A stretch of DNA of 64,000 nucleotides from an uncultured Methylomonas sp. GTDB taxonomy: Bacteria; Pseudomonadota; Gammaproteobacteria; Methylococcales; Methylomonadaceae. The translations under genes were made by a program, and so were the position numbers. This document shows, piece after piece, positions 17,405-29,365 of the stretch. The DNA lies in NCBI GenBank assembly GCA_936941155.1, contig CAKZJE010000109.1, forward strand, positions 56,751-120,750. Direction: 5' to 3'. Under the pieces are notes generated by a model. That model was not told where the DNA came from and searched no databases. It saw only the letters and a program-made list of their open reading frames with translations. Positions within the stretch are counted from its first letter, which is position 1. Each line of letters begins with the position of its first letter.

Positions 17405-20383
17405 ATGGCAACACAACAAAAAGGTGTTATTACGACTGATTTTCGTGGTAACACTGATTCCGGACACAGTGTTACCGTGCAGGCAGACGGTAAGATTCTG
17501 GTGGTAGGTAACAGTTACGATGGTACTAATCACGTCTTTGCCCTTGTGCGTTATAACAGCAACGGCTCGCTGGACACCACGTTTGATAACGATGGCAAAG
17601 TTACTACCGCAGTGGGTTCTTCTTCTGATGCTTACTCTGTTACGTTACAAGCGGACGGTAAAATTTTGGTAGCAGGGCGTAGCAACAATGGCAGTAGAAA
17701 TGATTTTGCCTTAGTACGATACAACAGCAATGGCTCACTCGATACCACATTTGATAACGATGGTAAAGTTACCACTGTGATTGGTTCACCTATTGATGTG
17801 TCTGTTGATGTTGGTTATTCTGTCACACTACAAAGCAATGGTAAATTCCTTGTAGCAAGTTATAGTTGGAATACCAATAATTGGGATTTTGCTTTAGTTC
17901 GTTATAATACCAATGGCTTACTAGATACTACATTCGGTAACAACGGCAAAGTCATTACAGAAATAGGTTCTTCGGATGATAATGGTTTCGCCATTGTGTT
18001 ACAAACTGATGGTAAAGTTTTAGTGGCGGGACGTAGCGACAATGGTAACAATATGGATTTTGCTCTTGTCCGTTACAACAGCAACGGCTCGCTAGACACT
18101 ACATTTGATAGCGATGGCAAAGTGACTACCGCAATAGGTTCTTCTGGTGATGTTGGGGCATCTGTCACCCTACAAGCAGATGGTAAAATTCTTGTAGCAG
18201 GTATTAGCGACAATGGTAAAAATTATGATTTTGCGGTAGTGCGTTATAACAGCAATGGCTCACTTGATACAACCTTTGATACAGACGGCAAAGTCACTAC
18301 CGCGATAGGTTCTTCTGATGATTTTGGATACTCCATTATGTTACAAGCAGATGGGAAAATTTTAGTCGCGGGATATAGTAACAATGGCATCACTATGGAT
18401 TTTGCTCTCGTGCGTTACAACAGCAATGGCTCACTTGATACAACCTTTGATACAGACGGCAAAGTCATTACAGCAGTAGGCACTTATTCTCAAGCTTACT
18501 CAATTACGTTACAAACTGATGGCAAAATTCTGGTGGCAGGTTTTGGCGACAATGGCAGTAATGATGATTTTGCTTTAGTGCGTTATAACGTTAATGGCAG
18601 TTTAGACACTACTTTCAATGGTAGTTTAATAACCAATAATCCCCCTACTGGCACAGTCACCCTCAGCGACATCACCCCCGAACAAAAACAAATTCTCACT
18701 GTTTCCAATACCTTAGCCGATTTAGACGGTTTAGGCATGATTCATTATCAATGGAAAGCCATCAGCACAGCCATTAGCGGCGCAACAGGCAGCACTTATC
18801 AGTTGACACAAGCACAAGTTGGAAAAACCATCACCGTCACGGCAAGTTATACGGATTTATTAGGCAATCTTGAAACAGTCAGCAGTGCCTCCACCGCCGC
18901 AGTGATTAATGTCAATGACGCGCCCACTGGCACTGCCACAGGCGTTTTACCCGCTGGCAAAGAAGACACGGCTTACACGATTAACCCCGCGCTGCTGTTA
19001 AAAGGCTTTAGCGATATGGACGGCGATGTTTTAACAGTTGCCAATCTTACCGCTACAAACGGCACACTCAATGGCTTGGTTTTCACACCGAATGCAAATT
19101 ATAACGGTACAGTTGCTTTAACTTACAACGTAGTTGACAGCAAAGGCGGTACTGTCGCAGCGACACAAAGCTTTGTGTTAGCTGTTGTGAATGATGTACC
19201 CACTGGCACAGTCATTATCAATGACACCACCCCCGAACAATACCAACTCCTCACCGCTTCCAATACCCTAGCCGATTTAGATGGCTTAGGCACAATCACT
19301 TACCAATGGAAAACAGGCACAACCGTGTTAGGCACAGGCGACACTTACACTGTCACCGCCAATGAAGTGGGTAAAACCATTGCCGTGACTGCCAGCTACA
19401 CCGATGGCTTAGGCAATCTTGAAAGCGTGAGCAGTGAACCCACCACAGTTGTCATAAATCCCTTCATCCCACTTGAGCTGTATGGTGACATAGGCGGAAA
19501 CAAAGCCGATGTGCTTGTTGGCATGAGTGGCGATGATAGACTCTACGGCTTAAACATGGGCGATAACTTATCAGGCAATGCAGGAAATGACACACTTTAC
19601 GGCGGCTATGGAAATGACAGTCTGTACGGTGGCGATGGCAACGATAAATTAAACGGCGAACAAGAAAGTGACTTGTTAAATGGTGGTAAAGGCAACGACA
19701 CCCTAGACGGCGGTGACGGTGTAGACACCCTAATAGGCGGCGCAGGCAACGACACTTATTATTTAGGCTACGACGCGGCTGATGTGATTGACGACCAAGG
19801 TTTAGCCACTGATGTTGATACCGTGATTATGCCGTATCAATTGACCAAATACACCTTAGCAAAAGGCATTGAAAACGCCACGATTACTGAAGGCACAAAA
19901 GGTAGTTTAATAGGCAATACTGGCAGCAACACGTTAACAGGCAATTCAGGAACAAACACACTAACAGGAATGGTAGGTCGCGATTCCTTGTTCGGCGGCA
20001 AAGGTAATGACGTGTTAAACGGCGGCACCCAAAATGACACCTTAACTGGCGGTACTGGGAATGATGCTTTTATATTCAATGTAGCTTTGACTGCTAACAT
20101 TGACTTGATTACAGACTTTGCCCCTGTGAACGACACCATTAAACTGGAAAACAGTATTTTTAAATCATTAAGCACAGTTGGAACACTGGCAGCAGATCAA
20201 TTTATCTCCGGTGCAAATGTACTTGCAGCCGTTGATAGCAATGACCATCTGATTTACGACACAACCAGCGGAAAATTGTTTTACGATGCAGATGGCAACG
20301 GAGCTGGGGCGGCAGTGCAAATTGCCTTGCTTGGTTTGTCTACTCATCCTGCTTTAACTGCCGCTGATTTTGTGGTAGTTTAG
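17405..20383 (+). CDS. RTX protein D with delta-60-type repeats and cadherin-like domains
   Basis: The 992-residue protein starts at an ATG preceded by the CTGAGGATAA leader also found at RTX gene A. Residues ~1-405 contain about seven delta-60 repeats ([11 protein letters not shown]...[18 protein letters not shown]). Residues ~410-690 are Ig/cadherin-like units (VNDAPTGT...GFSDMDGD). Calcium-binding [11 protein letters not shown] repeats follow from ~700, then the [16 protein letters not shown] block common to proteins B-E and the shared C-terminal module ending FVVV. No signal peptide. Likely secreted or surface-attached. Confidence 0.85.
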   Translation: MATQQKGVITTDFRGNTDSGHSVTVQADGKILVVGNSYDGTNHVFALVRYNSNGSLDTTFDNDGKVTTAVGSSSDAYSVTLQADGKILVAGRSNNGSRNDFALVRYNSNGSLDTTFDNDGKVTTVIGSPIDVSVDVGYSVTLQSNGKFLVASYSWNTNNWDFALVRYNTNGLLDTTFGNNGKVITEIGSSDDNGFAIVLQTDGKVLVAGRSDNGNNMDFALVRYNSNGSLDTTFDSDGKVTTAIGSSGDVGASVTLQADGKILVAGISDNGKNYDFAVVRYNSNGSLDTTFDTDGKVTTAIGSSDDFGYSIMLQADGKILVAGYSNNGITMDFALVRYNSNGSLDTTFDTDGKVITAVGTYSQAYSITLQTDGKILVAGFGDNGSNDDFALVRYNVNGSLDTTFNGSLITNNPPTGTVTLSDITPEQKQILTVSNTLADLDGLGMIHYQWKAISTAISGATGSTYQLTQAQVGKTITVTASYTDLLGNLETVSSASTAAVINVNDAPTGTATGVLPAGKEDTAYTINPALLLKGFSDMDGDVLTVANLTATNGTLNGLVFTPNANYNGTVALTYNVVDSKGGTVAATQSFVLAVVNDVPTGTVIINDTTPEQYQLLTASNTLADLDGLGTITYQWKTGTTVLGTGDTYTVTANEVGKTIAVTASYTDGLGNLESVSSEPTTVVINPFIPLELYGDIGGNKADVLVGMSGDDRLYGLNMGDNLSGNAGNDTLYGGYGNDSLYGGDGNDKLNGEQESDLLNGGKGNDTLDGGDGVDTLIGGAGNDTYYLGYDAADVIDDQGLATDVDTVIMPYQLTKYTLAKGIENATITEGTKGSLIGNTGSNTLTGNSGTNTLTGMVGRDSLFGGKGNDVLNGGTQNDTLTGGTGNDAFIFNVALTANIDLITDFAPVNDTIKLENSIFKSLSTVGTLAADQFISGANVLAAVDSNDHLIYDTTSGKLFYDADGNGAGAAVQIALLGLSTHPALTAADFVVV

Positions 20384-20445
20384 CTAGAAACCATCGCTAT
20401 GGTATCACCTCACTCCTTATAATTACTTTTTAGGCAGTTACCGCT

Positions 20446-23400
20446 ATGAATACTTCCAACCAAATTACTTTTATTGATGGCAACTTAAACGCCATTGACT
20501 CACTTATTGCAGGGCTTGCTGCTAACACCCGTTATGTTGTGCTTGATGCCAATCAAGATGGGATTTTGCAAATGGCAAGTGTGTTAGCTAACGAACACAA
20601 TCTCAGTGCAATTCATATTATTTCGCACGGCACAGAAGGCGCGGTGCAATTGGGAACGGCAGCTTTAAACGCTGCTTCCTTATCAACGTATGGCAATGCG
20701 TTAGCCAAAATCGGGCAGTCGCTGTCAGATTCGGGCGATATGTTATTTTATGGCTGCAATGTTGCCAGCGGTGTAGCAGGTTTGGATTTTATCGGCAATT
20801 TGGCAGCCATCACGCAGGCGGATATTGGCGCATCAACCAATCTGACAGGCATCAATGGCGATTGGCAGTTAGAAGCCCAAAGCGGTGTGATTGATGCCAG
20901 CAGTTTGAATTTAAACAACTATGCGGCAAATTTAATTATCATCCCAGCCACCACCCTTAACGGTGATGCAACTGACAACACCCTGACAGCCACAACAACC
21001 GGCGCGTATAACATTTACGGCTTTGATGGCAACGACACGCTCAAAGGTAACATCGGTAACGACATATTGGACGGCGGCAATGGCAACGATTTATTAAACA
21101 GTGGCGATGGATTAAACACCCTGCGTGGTCAAGCGGGTAACGATACGCTTAACGGCGGCGCGGGCAATGACTTAATCCAAGGCGGCGATGGCAATGATGT
21201 CATCAATGGCGGCGGTGGCGTTGACGTAATGGACGGCGGTGCGGGTAATGACAAAGCCCTTTATCTCAATGTCTTATTCAGTGCGGCAATTGTGGATGTG
21301 GTGGGGACGAGTGACGTACCTTTTGGAGCATTGACCGTCACAACTGTTGACGGCACAGAAACCTTGCAAAATATTGAAAGCGTACAGTTTCAAGACAAAA
21401 CCTTTCAATTTGCAGACACTGAATTTCAAGTCAACACCAGCACAGCGGCAGCCCAAAATCTTTCCAGCATTAGCGCGTTAGTGGATGGCGGTTTTGTGGT
21501 GACGTGGTCATCTGAGGCGGGGGTTGATGGCATTTTCGGACAACGCTATGCCGCAAGTGGCGCGAAAGTGGGAGCTGAATTCAAAATCAGTACCGCAGCA
21601 ACCCAACCCGACAGTGACAGCAATGTCGCTTTGTTAGCTGAAGGCGGTTTTGTGGTGGCTTGGGAATCGTATAACACGGGTGGCGATACCGATTGGGGTG
21701 TCATGGCGCAACGTTACAATGCCGATGGCACAGCAGCGGGCAGCAATTTTCGGATTAATAGCACAACTGCTAGCACACAATATATGCCGAGTATTGCCGG
21801 TTTAAATGATGGCGGTTTTATTGCTACTTGGGAAAATGGTGCAACAGTATCTAAACAACGCTATAACGCCGATGGTACAAAATCCGGTATTGAGTCGGCG
21901 GTTAATTTAACCGCTGACAGTGGTTCTCCTAGCCCCAGTGTCACGTCTTTAGTAGATGGTGGTTATGTAGTCACTTGGAAAGGTTGGAATGGTCAATATG
22001 GTTATGCTATTAAAGGACAACGTTATGCAGCAACGGGAGCAAAACAAGGCGGTGAATTTGAAATTAACACTGACAAAACTGAATACTATCATGAAAGTCC
22101 TAGCATTACCGCCTTATACGATGGCGGTTTTGTGGTGACTTGGCAGTCTAACAATCAAGATGGTGCAAATTACGGCATCTACGGACAGCGGTTTGATCTG
22201 AATGGCGCAGAGGTCGGTGCTGAATTTCAAATTAATACCAAAACAGCAGGCGAACAATCTAATCCTTCTGCCACCACTTTAGCCGACGGCGGTTTTGTAG
22301 TCACTTGGCAATCCGCAGGGCAAGATGGCGATGGCTTTGGTGTGTATGGACAACGCTTTGATGCGGCGGGTGTTGCGGTGGGCGTTGAGTTTCGTGTGAA
22401 TACCTATATTACGAATGGTCAATCTAACGCCAGTGTTACCGCTCTTAATGATGGCGGTTTTGTAGTGAGTTGGGATTCTGTTGGTCAAGATGGTGCAGGG
22501 TCAGGTATTTTCGCACAACGTTTTGATGCTGCTGGCAATAAAATCATTCTGGAACAAACCAACAATCCTCCTGTCGGCGATGTCACCATTACTGGCACAA
22601 CCACCGAAGGACAAACCTTAACCGCCGCAAATAATTTAACCGATGCCGACGGCTTAGGGGTTATTAATTATCAATGGCAAGCTAATGGTGTGGATATTAG
22701 TGGCGCAACTACCAGCACTTATAAACTGCAAACCGCTGATGTGAGTAAAACCATCACAGTCACCGCGAGTTATACCGATGGCTTAGGCACACCGGAAAGC
22801 CAAGCCAGTGCCGCAACTGCTGCGGTGACTGCTTTGCCGCCTGTTGGCATTACTGTGACTGCAACAGATGGCTTGGTCACTAGCGAAAATGGCACTGCGG
22901 CACATTTTAACGTGGTGTTAGTCGCTGCGCCTGTGCGTGATGTGGCGATTACTTTCGCCAGCAGTGATACCACCGAAGGTGCAATTACCAAAGCCACTTT
23001 AACGTTTACTGCGGCAAACTGGGCTATACCACAAGTGTTAGAAATTAAAGGCGTGGATGATTCATTAACAGATAACAATGTTGCCTACAGCATTAGCGCA
23101 AGCATTAATACGCTGGATGTCAGTTACAGCTCACCTAACGTGAGTGTTGCACCGCTGAGTTTAACTAACATTAATGATGACGACACTGTTTATGGCGATG
23201 TCGGCGGCTCAAAAATTGATGTGTTAAATGGCGGCACTGGCGATGATATTTTGTACGGACTCAATATGAATGATGACTTATCAGGCGCAACAGGTAACGA
23301 CACACTCTGGGGCGGTTATGGTAATGATGTTCTCTCAGGCAATGAAGGCAATGATGTTTTAAATGGCGAACAAGATACTGACCGCTTAGAAGGTGGTACA

Positions 23401-24093
23401 GGGAATGACACGTTAGATGGTGGCGCGGGAATTGATACCATGATAGGCGGCGCAGGCAATGACACTTATTATTTAGGCTACGACGCGGCAGACGTGATTG
23501 ACGACCAAGGCTTAGCCACTGATGTGGATACCGTGATTATGCCGTATCAATTGACCAAATACACCTTAGCCAAAGGCATTGAAAACGCCACCATCACCGA
23601 AGGCACAAAAGGCAGTTTAACAGGCAACACTGGCAGCAACACGTTAACAGGCAATTCAGGAACAAACACACTAACAGGAATGGTAGGTCGCGATTCCTTG
23701 TTCGGCGGTAAAGGTAATGACGTGTTAAACGGCGGCACCCAAAATGACACCTTAACTGGCGGTGCTGGGAATGATGCTTTTATATTCAATGTAGCTTTGA
23801 CTGCTAACATTGATTTGATTACAGACTTTGCCCCTGTGAACGACACCATTAAACTGGAAAACAGTATTTTTAAAGCCTTAATCACAGTTGGAACACTTGC
23901 CGCAGATCAATTTATCTCCGGTGCAAATGTGCTTGCAGCCGTTGATAGCAATGATTTTCTAATTTACAACACCACCAGCGGAAAATTGTTTTACGATGCA
24001 GATGGCAATGGTGCGGGTGCTGCTGTGCAAATTGCTTTGATTGGCTTAAGCACTCACGCTGCATTAACCAATGCAGATTTTGTGGTGATTTGA
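20446..24093 (+). CDS. RTX protein E with N-terminal DUF4347-like domain
   Basis: The 1215-residue protein opens with a DUF4347-type domain (residues ~1-165, with [26 protein letters not shown] and MLFYGCNVA), often found at the N-terminus of giant adhesins. A first block of calcium nonapeptides follows (~180-280, [11 protein letters not shown]...). Residues ~315-690 hold repeats of the pattern [10 protein letters not shown]...YGIYGQRF then GAEFQINT. Residues ~705-790 are Ig-like, ~800-905 Calx-beta-like, and ~915-1020 a second RTX block. The shared C-terminal module ends FVVI. It begins 62 bases after gene D with no terminator between, so the two may be co-transcribed. Confidence 0.85.
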   Translation: MNTSNQITFIDGNLNAIDSLIAGLAANTRYVVLDANQDGILQMASVLANEHNLSAIHIISHGTEGAVQLGTAALNAASLSTYGNALAKIGQSLSDSGDMLFYGCNVASGVAGLDFIGNLAAITQADIGASTNLTGINGDWQLEAQSGVIDASSLNLNNYAANLIIIPATTLNGDATDNTLTATTTGAYNIYGFDGNDTLKGNIGNDILDGGNGNDLLNSGDGLNTLRGQAGNDTLNGGAGNDLIQGGDGNDVINGGGGVDVMDGGAGNDKALYLNVLFSAAIVDVVGTSDVPFGALTVTTVDGTETLQNIESVQFQDKTFQFADTEFQVNTSTAAAQNLSSISALVDGGFVVTWSSEAGVDGIFGQRYAASGAKVGAEFKISTAATQPDSDSNVALLAEGGFVVAWESYNTGGDTDWGVMAQRYNADGTAAGSNFRINSTTASTQYMPSIAGLNDGGFIATWENGATVSKQRYNADGTKSGIESAVNLTADSGSPSPSVTSLVDGGYVVTWKGWNGQYGYAIKGQRYAATGAKQGGEFEINTDKTEYYHESPSITALYDGGFVVTWQSNNQDGANYGIYGQRFDLNGAEVGAEFQINTKTAGEQSNPSATTLADGGFVVTWQSAGQDGDGFGVYGQRFDAAGVAVGVEFRVNTYITNGQSNASVTALNDGGFVVSWDSVGQDGAGSGIFAQRFDAAGNKIILEQTNNPPVGDVTITGTTTEGQTLTAANNLTDADGLGVINYQWQANGVDISGATTSTYKLQTADVSKTITVTASYTDGLGTPESQASAATAAVTALPPVGITVTATDGLVTSENGTAAHFNVVLVAAPVRDVAITFASSDTTEGAITKATLTFTAANWAIPQVLEIKGVDDSLTDNNVAYSISASINTLDVSYSSPNVSVAPLSLTNINDDDTVYGDVGGSKIDVLNGGTGDDILYGLNMNDDLSGATGNDTLWGGYGNDVLSGNEGNDVLNGEQDTDRLEGGTGNDTLDGGAGIDTMIGGAGNDTYYLGYDAADVIDDQGLATDVDTVIMPYQLTKYTLAKGIENATITEGTKGSLTGNTGSNTLTGNSGTNTLTGMVGRDSLFGGKGNDVLNGGTQNDTLTGGAGNDAFIFNVALTANIDLITDFAPVNDTIKLENSIFKALITVGTLAADQFISGANVLAAVDSNDFLIYNTTSGKLFYDADGNGAGAAVQIALIGLSTHAALTNADFVVI

Positions 24094-24528
24094 CATAACT
24101 TAAGTGTTATTATGGGCACTCATTAAAGATGTAGTTTCAAGTTCTATAAGCTACTGTTATTTTTTAACAATGTACTTGTTAAAACTCAACTTTGTAGTTA
24201 TCAGACATTGCACTTTTAGTGATAGTAAAAATAATGGAGTACAAACCTACATTTGTACTCCATAAACATATCAAAAGATTAATACATTACAAAGACCTGT
24301 TTATTGCTTATCTCATTGATTAAAAAGCTTTAAACAAACCAAATAAATCAACACCGAATGCACTTGTTGATATTGTTTTCAGATAAAATATTTCAAATAT
24401 CCCTGTTTTAGATGCTTTTTTTAACTTTTATCGGGTATTACTTTCTGAAAATCTATTGCTGTAAAAATAAGCGTTGTGCATAACGCACAAACATATAAAG
24501 CCGTTCTTTACTTTTTAGGAGAAATACC
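24094..24528. other. Intergenic region between RTX genes E and F
   Basis: No open frame is convincing. It contains the hairpin at 24234-24263, a short palindrome TTGTGCATAACGCACAA near 24475, and a good ribosome site (AGGAGA) before gene F. It is more AT-rich than the flanking genes. A promoter for gene F probably lies here, but no clear -35/-10 pair is seen. Confidence 0.5.
24234..24263. other. Long hairpin, TGGAGTRCAAA family, copy 2
   Basis: A perfect 12-bp stem (ATGGAGTACAAA / TTTGTACTCCAT) with a 6-base loop, 140 bases after RTX gene E. It matches the stem core of the hairpin at 3671-3700. Confidence 0.65.
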
Positions 24529-27192
24529 ATGAGTACAACCGTTTTAATTCCCCCTACCGTTGTAAAAGGTTCTGTCAGTGGTGGATTGGCAGGATCAGGT
24601 AATTATTATACTTTTACTGTTGATACAGAAAGCATTTATACGTTCAAAACCACGCCTATTTTTACTAACGGCGTAAGTAAAGGCGATGCAGACCTTAACC
24701 TATATCAATTCATCAATGGCAATGCCGTTCTTAAAGCTGCCTCTGATGGAATAACAGGTCAAGCAGATGTGATTAATGTTGTGCTAACGCCGGGTGATTA
24801 TCAGTTAGAAACATTGCCTTTCATTGGCACTGTCGAGTACAACTTGGAAGCGAGCTATACTGAGCAATTAGGTCAGGATTATTCCGATTTTGGTTTAAGC
24901 AAGAGCTTTAGCTTAGGGGTTATTGACTGGATGTCCGCGACTAATTCTGGGTTCGCTACGACAGCTCTTCCTGAGCATCAATTAGCGGCTGATAGAGGCA
25001 CGATTATTGATTTTCAAGGTCACAAAGGTGATTTGCACGATGCTTACTCCTTTACCATTGATAAACCAACAACAGTCACAGTCTCATTAACTGCCGATGC
25101 GAAGAGCAATGTGGATTTGGCTTTATACGATGATCACAATGTTCAACTCAAAGGCTCTTTCAAAGGTGTGGGTTTAACTGATGTTATCACTGCTGATTTA
25201 AACCCGGGTACATACTGGGTTGACGCAAGCTTTGTTAGCTCAACTAATTCAGGATTCATCGCTAATTACGATGTATCTATGTCGAGTTCGCAATATGTAT
25301 TACCAGTGACACATTTTCGTGCTTTTAATGGTGATGCGACTGCATTAGCAGAAACTTTTAACTATAACAATAGCGCACAGCCTGAAACCATTACTATTTC
25401 TAATGCGCAATATTCCGGATTAATCGATCAAGCAGCAGTGGTCAATAACTTTGCTGGTGCAGTCAATGCAGGGATTTTATTAACAACAGGCAGTGCAAAA
25501 GCTGTTTTAGGGCATGTTTACAATGAAAAACAAGGACTGTCCACTTCAGCTATTGAAACTGCTAACAATTGGTCAAACACAGGTGATGGCACTAATTCCG
25601 GTGGCAATGGTTTTGACAACGTTAGTATGCAACCCCTAACGGCTGCGGGTAATACAGCAGGCTACAACGCCAACGTGTTTACAGCTGTCAATGGTTTAGT
25701 AACTGCTGAAAATGCAGTTTTAGATGCTGCTCATCAACTTGCCCCAATTACCTCTGTCTATGATGCCGCTAGTTTATCATTTGATGCTGCTGTATCAGGG
25801 AAAGGTAATTATCTCAGTTTTGATTTGCTGTTTTCGTCAGAAGAGTATGCCTTATTCGCCGATCAATATGTGGATAGTGCAGTTATCATCGTTGACGGTA
25901 AAAACTACGCTTTATTCAACAAAGCTGACCCTAAATCAATCTTGAGCGTTACTCAAAGCAACATTGATAAAGGGTATTTTTATAGCAACACCCAATTAGC
26001 CGATGGAACAAGCGTTTACCCTACTGAGTTCAATGGCGTAAGTCGTTTAATTAGCGTATTAGCTCCCATTAATACCTCATTGGCAACCCACCATATTTCA
26101 ATTGCTATTGCAGATACCAATGATCATGTTTTAGATTCTGCAATCTTTCTGACCAATTTAGACAGCGTTGACTTGACCCGAGTCACTGATCCAATACCAA
26201 CCGTCAGTGCAAGAGAAGCGGGACTTGCTGGTCTTTTCGCAACCAGAGCAGGAACAACTGCGAATGATGTACTTTCAGGTACCGATGGCCGCGACTATTC
26301 AAACCTTGGTGCAGGTAACGATAAAATAAACACTGGAGCTGGAGATGATGTTGTTTCTGGCGGACAGGGACGCGATACTATTAAAGGTGGTGACGGCAAC
26401 GATGCTATTCAAGGTGGCAACAGTGCTACTGATACTGTCGGTGATAATCTTGATGGCGGAGCGGGTAACGATGTGATTGCAGGAGACGCAGGTGCTGATA
26501 CAATTGCAGGCGGCACAGGTAACGACACCGTGACAGCAGGTTCTGGTAACGATAGCGTTTCTGTTGGAACCGGAGCTGATTCTGTTGATGCGGGGGCGGG
26601 TGACGATAAAGTCACTGCTGGAAAAGATACTATTGGTGACAATATAACTGCGGGCACAGGTAATGATTCGGTTGCCTCTGGCGCAGGTAATGACACCATT
26701 TCTGTAGGAACAGGAGCCGATTCTGTAGATTCTGGCGCAGGCAACGATATTATCCAAGCAGGTACTGATACAGTAGGCGATGTTATAGAAGCAGGTACTG
26801 GCAACGATACAGTAATTGGAGGCGGAGGTAATGACATTATTTGTGGAGATTTAGGCGTTGATAATTTGACAGGTGGTTTAGGATCAGATTTGTTTGAGTT
26901 CTGTACTGCACAATCTGGAAGTGTTGACACTATCACTGACTTTTCACCTGTTGATGACACCATTCAATTGGATCGTTCTGCTTTTATTAGTTTCACTGTA
27001 ACAGGAACTTTAGCAATTGGTAGTCTAGTCATTGGTACTAAAGCTGTTGATTTCAATGATTACCTTATTTATAACAATACTACTGGTGAATTATTGTATG
27101 ATGCCGATGGTGCGGGTGCGGGTGCAGCTGTACAAATAGCTCTGCTTGGAGCAGGACTAACTTTAACCAATACTGATTTTCTAGTAGGTTAA
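24529..27192 (+). CDS. RTX protein F with choice-of-anchor L-type domain
   Basis: The 887-residue protein has a strong AGGAGA ribosome site. Residues ~1-110 and ~155-255 look like two PPC-type beta domains. Residues ~280-545 fit a choice-of-anchor L domain: AGILLTTGSAKAVLG early, then YLSFDLLFSSEEYALFADQYVDS and VIIVDGKNYALF. Residues ~565-800 are a long calcium-repeat block rich in GAGNDKINTGAGDD and GTGADSVDAGAGDD units. The end (TITDFSPVDDTIQL to LLGAGLTLTNTDFLVG) is a diverged form of the shared C-terminal module. It is the most distant of the six RTX proteins and does not share their homogenised 3' DNA. Confidence 0.8.
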   Translation: MSTTVLIPPTVVKGSVSGGLAGSGNYYTFTVDTESIYTFKTTPIFTNGVSKGDADLNLYQFINGNAVLKAASDGITGQADVINVVLTPGDYQLETLPFIGTVEYNLEASYTEQLGQDYSDFGLSKSFSLGVIDWMSATNSGFATTALPEHQLAADRGTIIDFQGHKGDLHDAYSFTIDKPTTVTVSLTADAKSNVDLALYDDHNVQLKGSFKGVGLTDVITADLNPGTYWVDASFVSSTNSGFIANYDVSMSSSQYVLPVTHFRAFNGDATALAETFNYNNSAQPETITISNAQYSGLIDQAAVVNNFAGAVNAGILLTTGSAKAVLGHVYNEKQGLSTSAIETANNWSNTGDGTNSGGNGFDNVSMQPLTAAGNTAGYNANVFTAVNGLVTAENAVLDAAHQLAPITSVYDAASLSFDAAVSGKGNYLSFDLLFSSEEYALFADQYVDSAVIIVDGKNYALFNKADPKSILSVTQSNIDKGYFYSNTQLADGTSVYPTEFNGVSRLISVLAPINTSLATHHISIAIADTNDHVLDSAIFLTNLDSVDLTRVTDPIPTVSAREAGLAGLFATRAGTTANDVLSGTDGRDYSNLGAGNDKINTGAGDDVVSGGQGRDTIKGGDGNDAIQGGNSATDTVGDNLDGGAGNDVIAGDAGADTIAGGTGNDTVTAGSGNDSVSVGTGADSVDAGAGDDKVTAGKDTIGDNITAGTGNDSVASGAGNDTISVGTGADSVDSGAGNDIIQAGTDTVGDVIEAGTGNDTVIGGGGNDIICGDLGVDNLTGGLGSDLFEFCTAQSGSVDTITDFSPVDDTIQLDRSAFISFTVTGTLAIGSLVIGTKAVDFNDYLIYNNTTGELLYDADGAGAGAAVQIALLGAGLTLTNTDFLVG

Positions 27193-27217
27193 GTCTGAAC
27201 AGCTCTTAAACATAAAC

Positions 27218-27247
27218 GAGGTGTATTGTTTACTAACAGTACACCTC
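27218..27247 (+). terminator. Possible terminator of RTX gene F
   Basis: The stem GAGGTGT / ACACCTC has a 16-base loop and is followed by ATCTTTG, a weak T-tract. It lies 25 bases after the stop of RTX gene F. Confidence 0.4.
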
Positions 27248-27254
27248 ATCTTTG

Positions 27255-27447
27255 AAAATTGAAATCGCAAACTTCCTATTTTTTCCTGAGATAAAAACTT
27301 ACACACCTGTTTATGCAGCTGAGTTTGTCAGTTTATCCGAATTACAAAGATTTGCATCGTTTAAATTATCCCGGCGTTCCGCTACTTAATCGCAGTTTTG
27401 GAGAAGAGTGGACAGACAATTATTTGAAAAATTATTTGTTTGGTTAG
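27255..27447 (+). pseudogene. Remnant of the bilin-reductase-like gene
   Basis: This segment matches two separate parts of the gene at 2779-3468: first ~2970-3057, then ~3362-3468 including the stop codon, with ~300 bases missing between. The junction changes frame and gives a premature stop, so no full protein can be made. The copied parts differ from the intact gene at only a few positions. It sits just past the last RTX gene, so the intact gene and this remnant bracket the whole RTX island. Confidence 0.9.
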
Positions 27448-27490
27448 ATAAAACACCTGCCGAAAATTTTGATGCAAAACGCTGAACAAT

Positions 27491-27524
27491 AAAAAACCCG
27501 CATTGAAATCTCAAGGCGGGTTCT
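27491..27524 (-). terminator. Terminator of mlaC
   Basis: Read on the minus strand, the stem AACCCGC / GCGGGTT is followed by a run of T. It lies 29 bases past the mlaC stop. Confidence 0.75.
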
Positions 27525-27552
27525 TAAAATCAAATGCTTTAAAACTCAAAAC

Positions 27553-28212
27553 TTAAGACGCATCTTTCGCCAATGGGTTTTTCGACAATGCTTCTTTATT
27601 GCGCTTTGCTAAACTTTCAATCACAGAGGCTAACGAGCCAGTGCGATCAATATCCGATTTAAAGCTGCTGCGATAATTTGTCACCAAGCTCACGCCTTCA
27701 ATCAAAATATCATACGCTTTCCACTCATTACCGTTTTTCATCATCCGATAATTCACAGAAATTGCTTTGCGACCAGGTTGCAAAACTTCAGTATTCACAA
27801 TCACTTTGTCTGGATTTTCATCTTTAGTGACTGGCAAAAATTGTACAGACCAATCTTTAAACTCAATAAACGCGCGAGAATAAGTTCTGACTAATAAAGT
27901 TTTAAATTCTTGTTTAAACTGAGTTTTTTCAGTTTCGCTGGCTGATTTCCAATTTTTTCCTAAGACTAAGGCAGAAATGCGATCAAAATCAACATGAGGA
28001 TAAATAGTTTCCTCAACAAAAACAGTAATTTGCTTAAAATCTTTGGTAAACCCCGGATCTTGCATTTTCACTTTCAATTTATTTGAGGCTTGCTCAATAG
28101 CCTGTTCAGGCGTTGATAAATCAGCCGCCATCACTTGAGATAGGGGCATAAAGCTAAACAACAGCGCGAATACAGCCAATAACATAAACTTTAGGGAATA
28201 CTTGATTTTCAT
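27553..28212 (-). CDS. mlaC: MlaC-type periplasmic phospholipid-binding protein (Ttg2D family)
   Basis: MlaC shuttles phospholipids across the periplasm between the outer membrane MlaA complex and the inner-membrane MlaFEDB transporter. The 219-residue protein starts at the ATG at 28212, preceded by AGAGAGG. A longer frame to 28245 lacks a ribosome site. It has a Sec signal peptide (hydrophobic residues ~9-25, cleavage after QVMA), then family features FVEETIYPHVDFDRISALVLGK, YSRAFIEF, VNYRMMKNGNEWKAYDILIEG and VSLVTNYRSSF. No other mla genes are adjacent, so it is separated from the transporter operon within this window. It is divergent from hemB. Confidence 0.9.
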   Translation of the reverse strand: MKIKYSLKFMLLAVFALLFSFMPLSQVMAADLSTPEQAIEQASNKLKVKMQDPGFTKDFKQITVFVEETIYPHVDFDRISALVLGKNWKSASETEKTQFKQEFKTLLVRTYSRAFIEFKDWSVQFLPVTKDENPDKVIVNTEVLQPGRKAISVNYRMMKNGNEWKAYDILIEGVSLVTNYRSSFKSDIDRTGSLASVIESLAKRNKEALSKNPLAKDAS

Positions 28213-28310
28213 AAAAACCTCTCTAATTAGACGTGCGTTAAACAATTTATTTTCAAATACCAGTCATATCAGACCCTGCTACAATAAGGCCTAGAACGAT
28301 TGATATTTAA

Positions 28311-29363
<1,053 letters not shown>

Positions 29364-29365
29364 AC

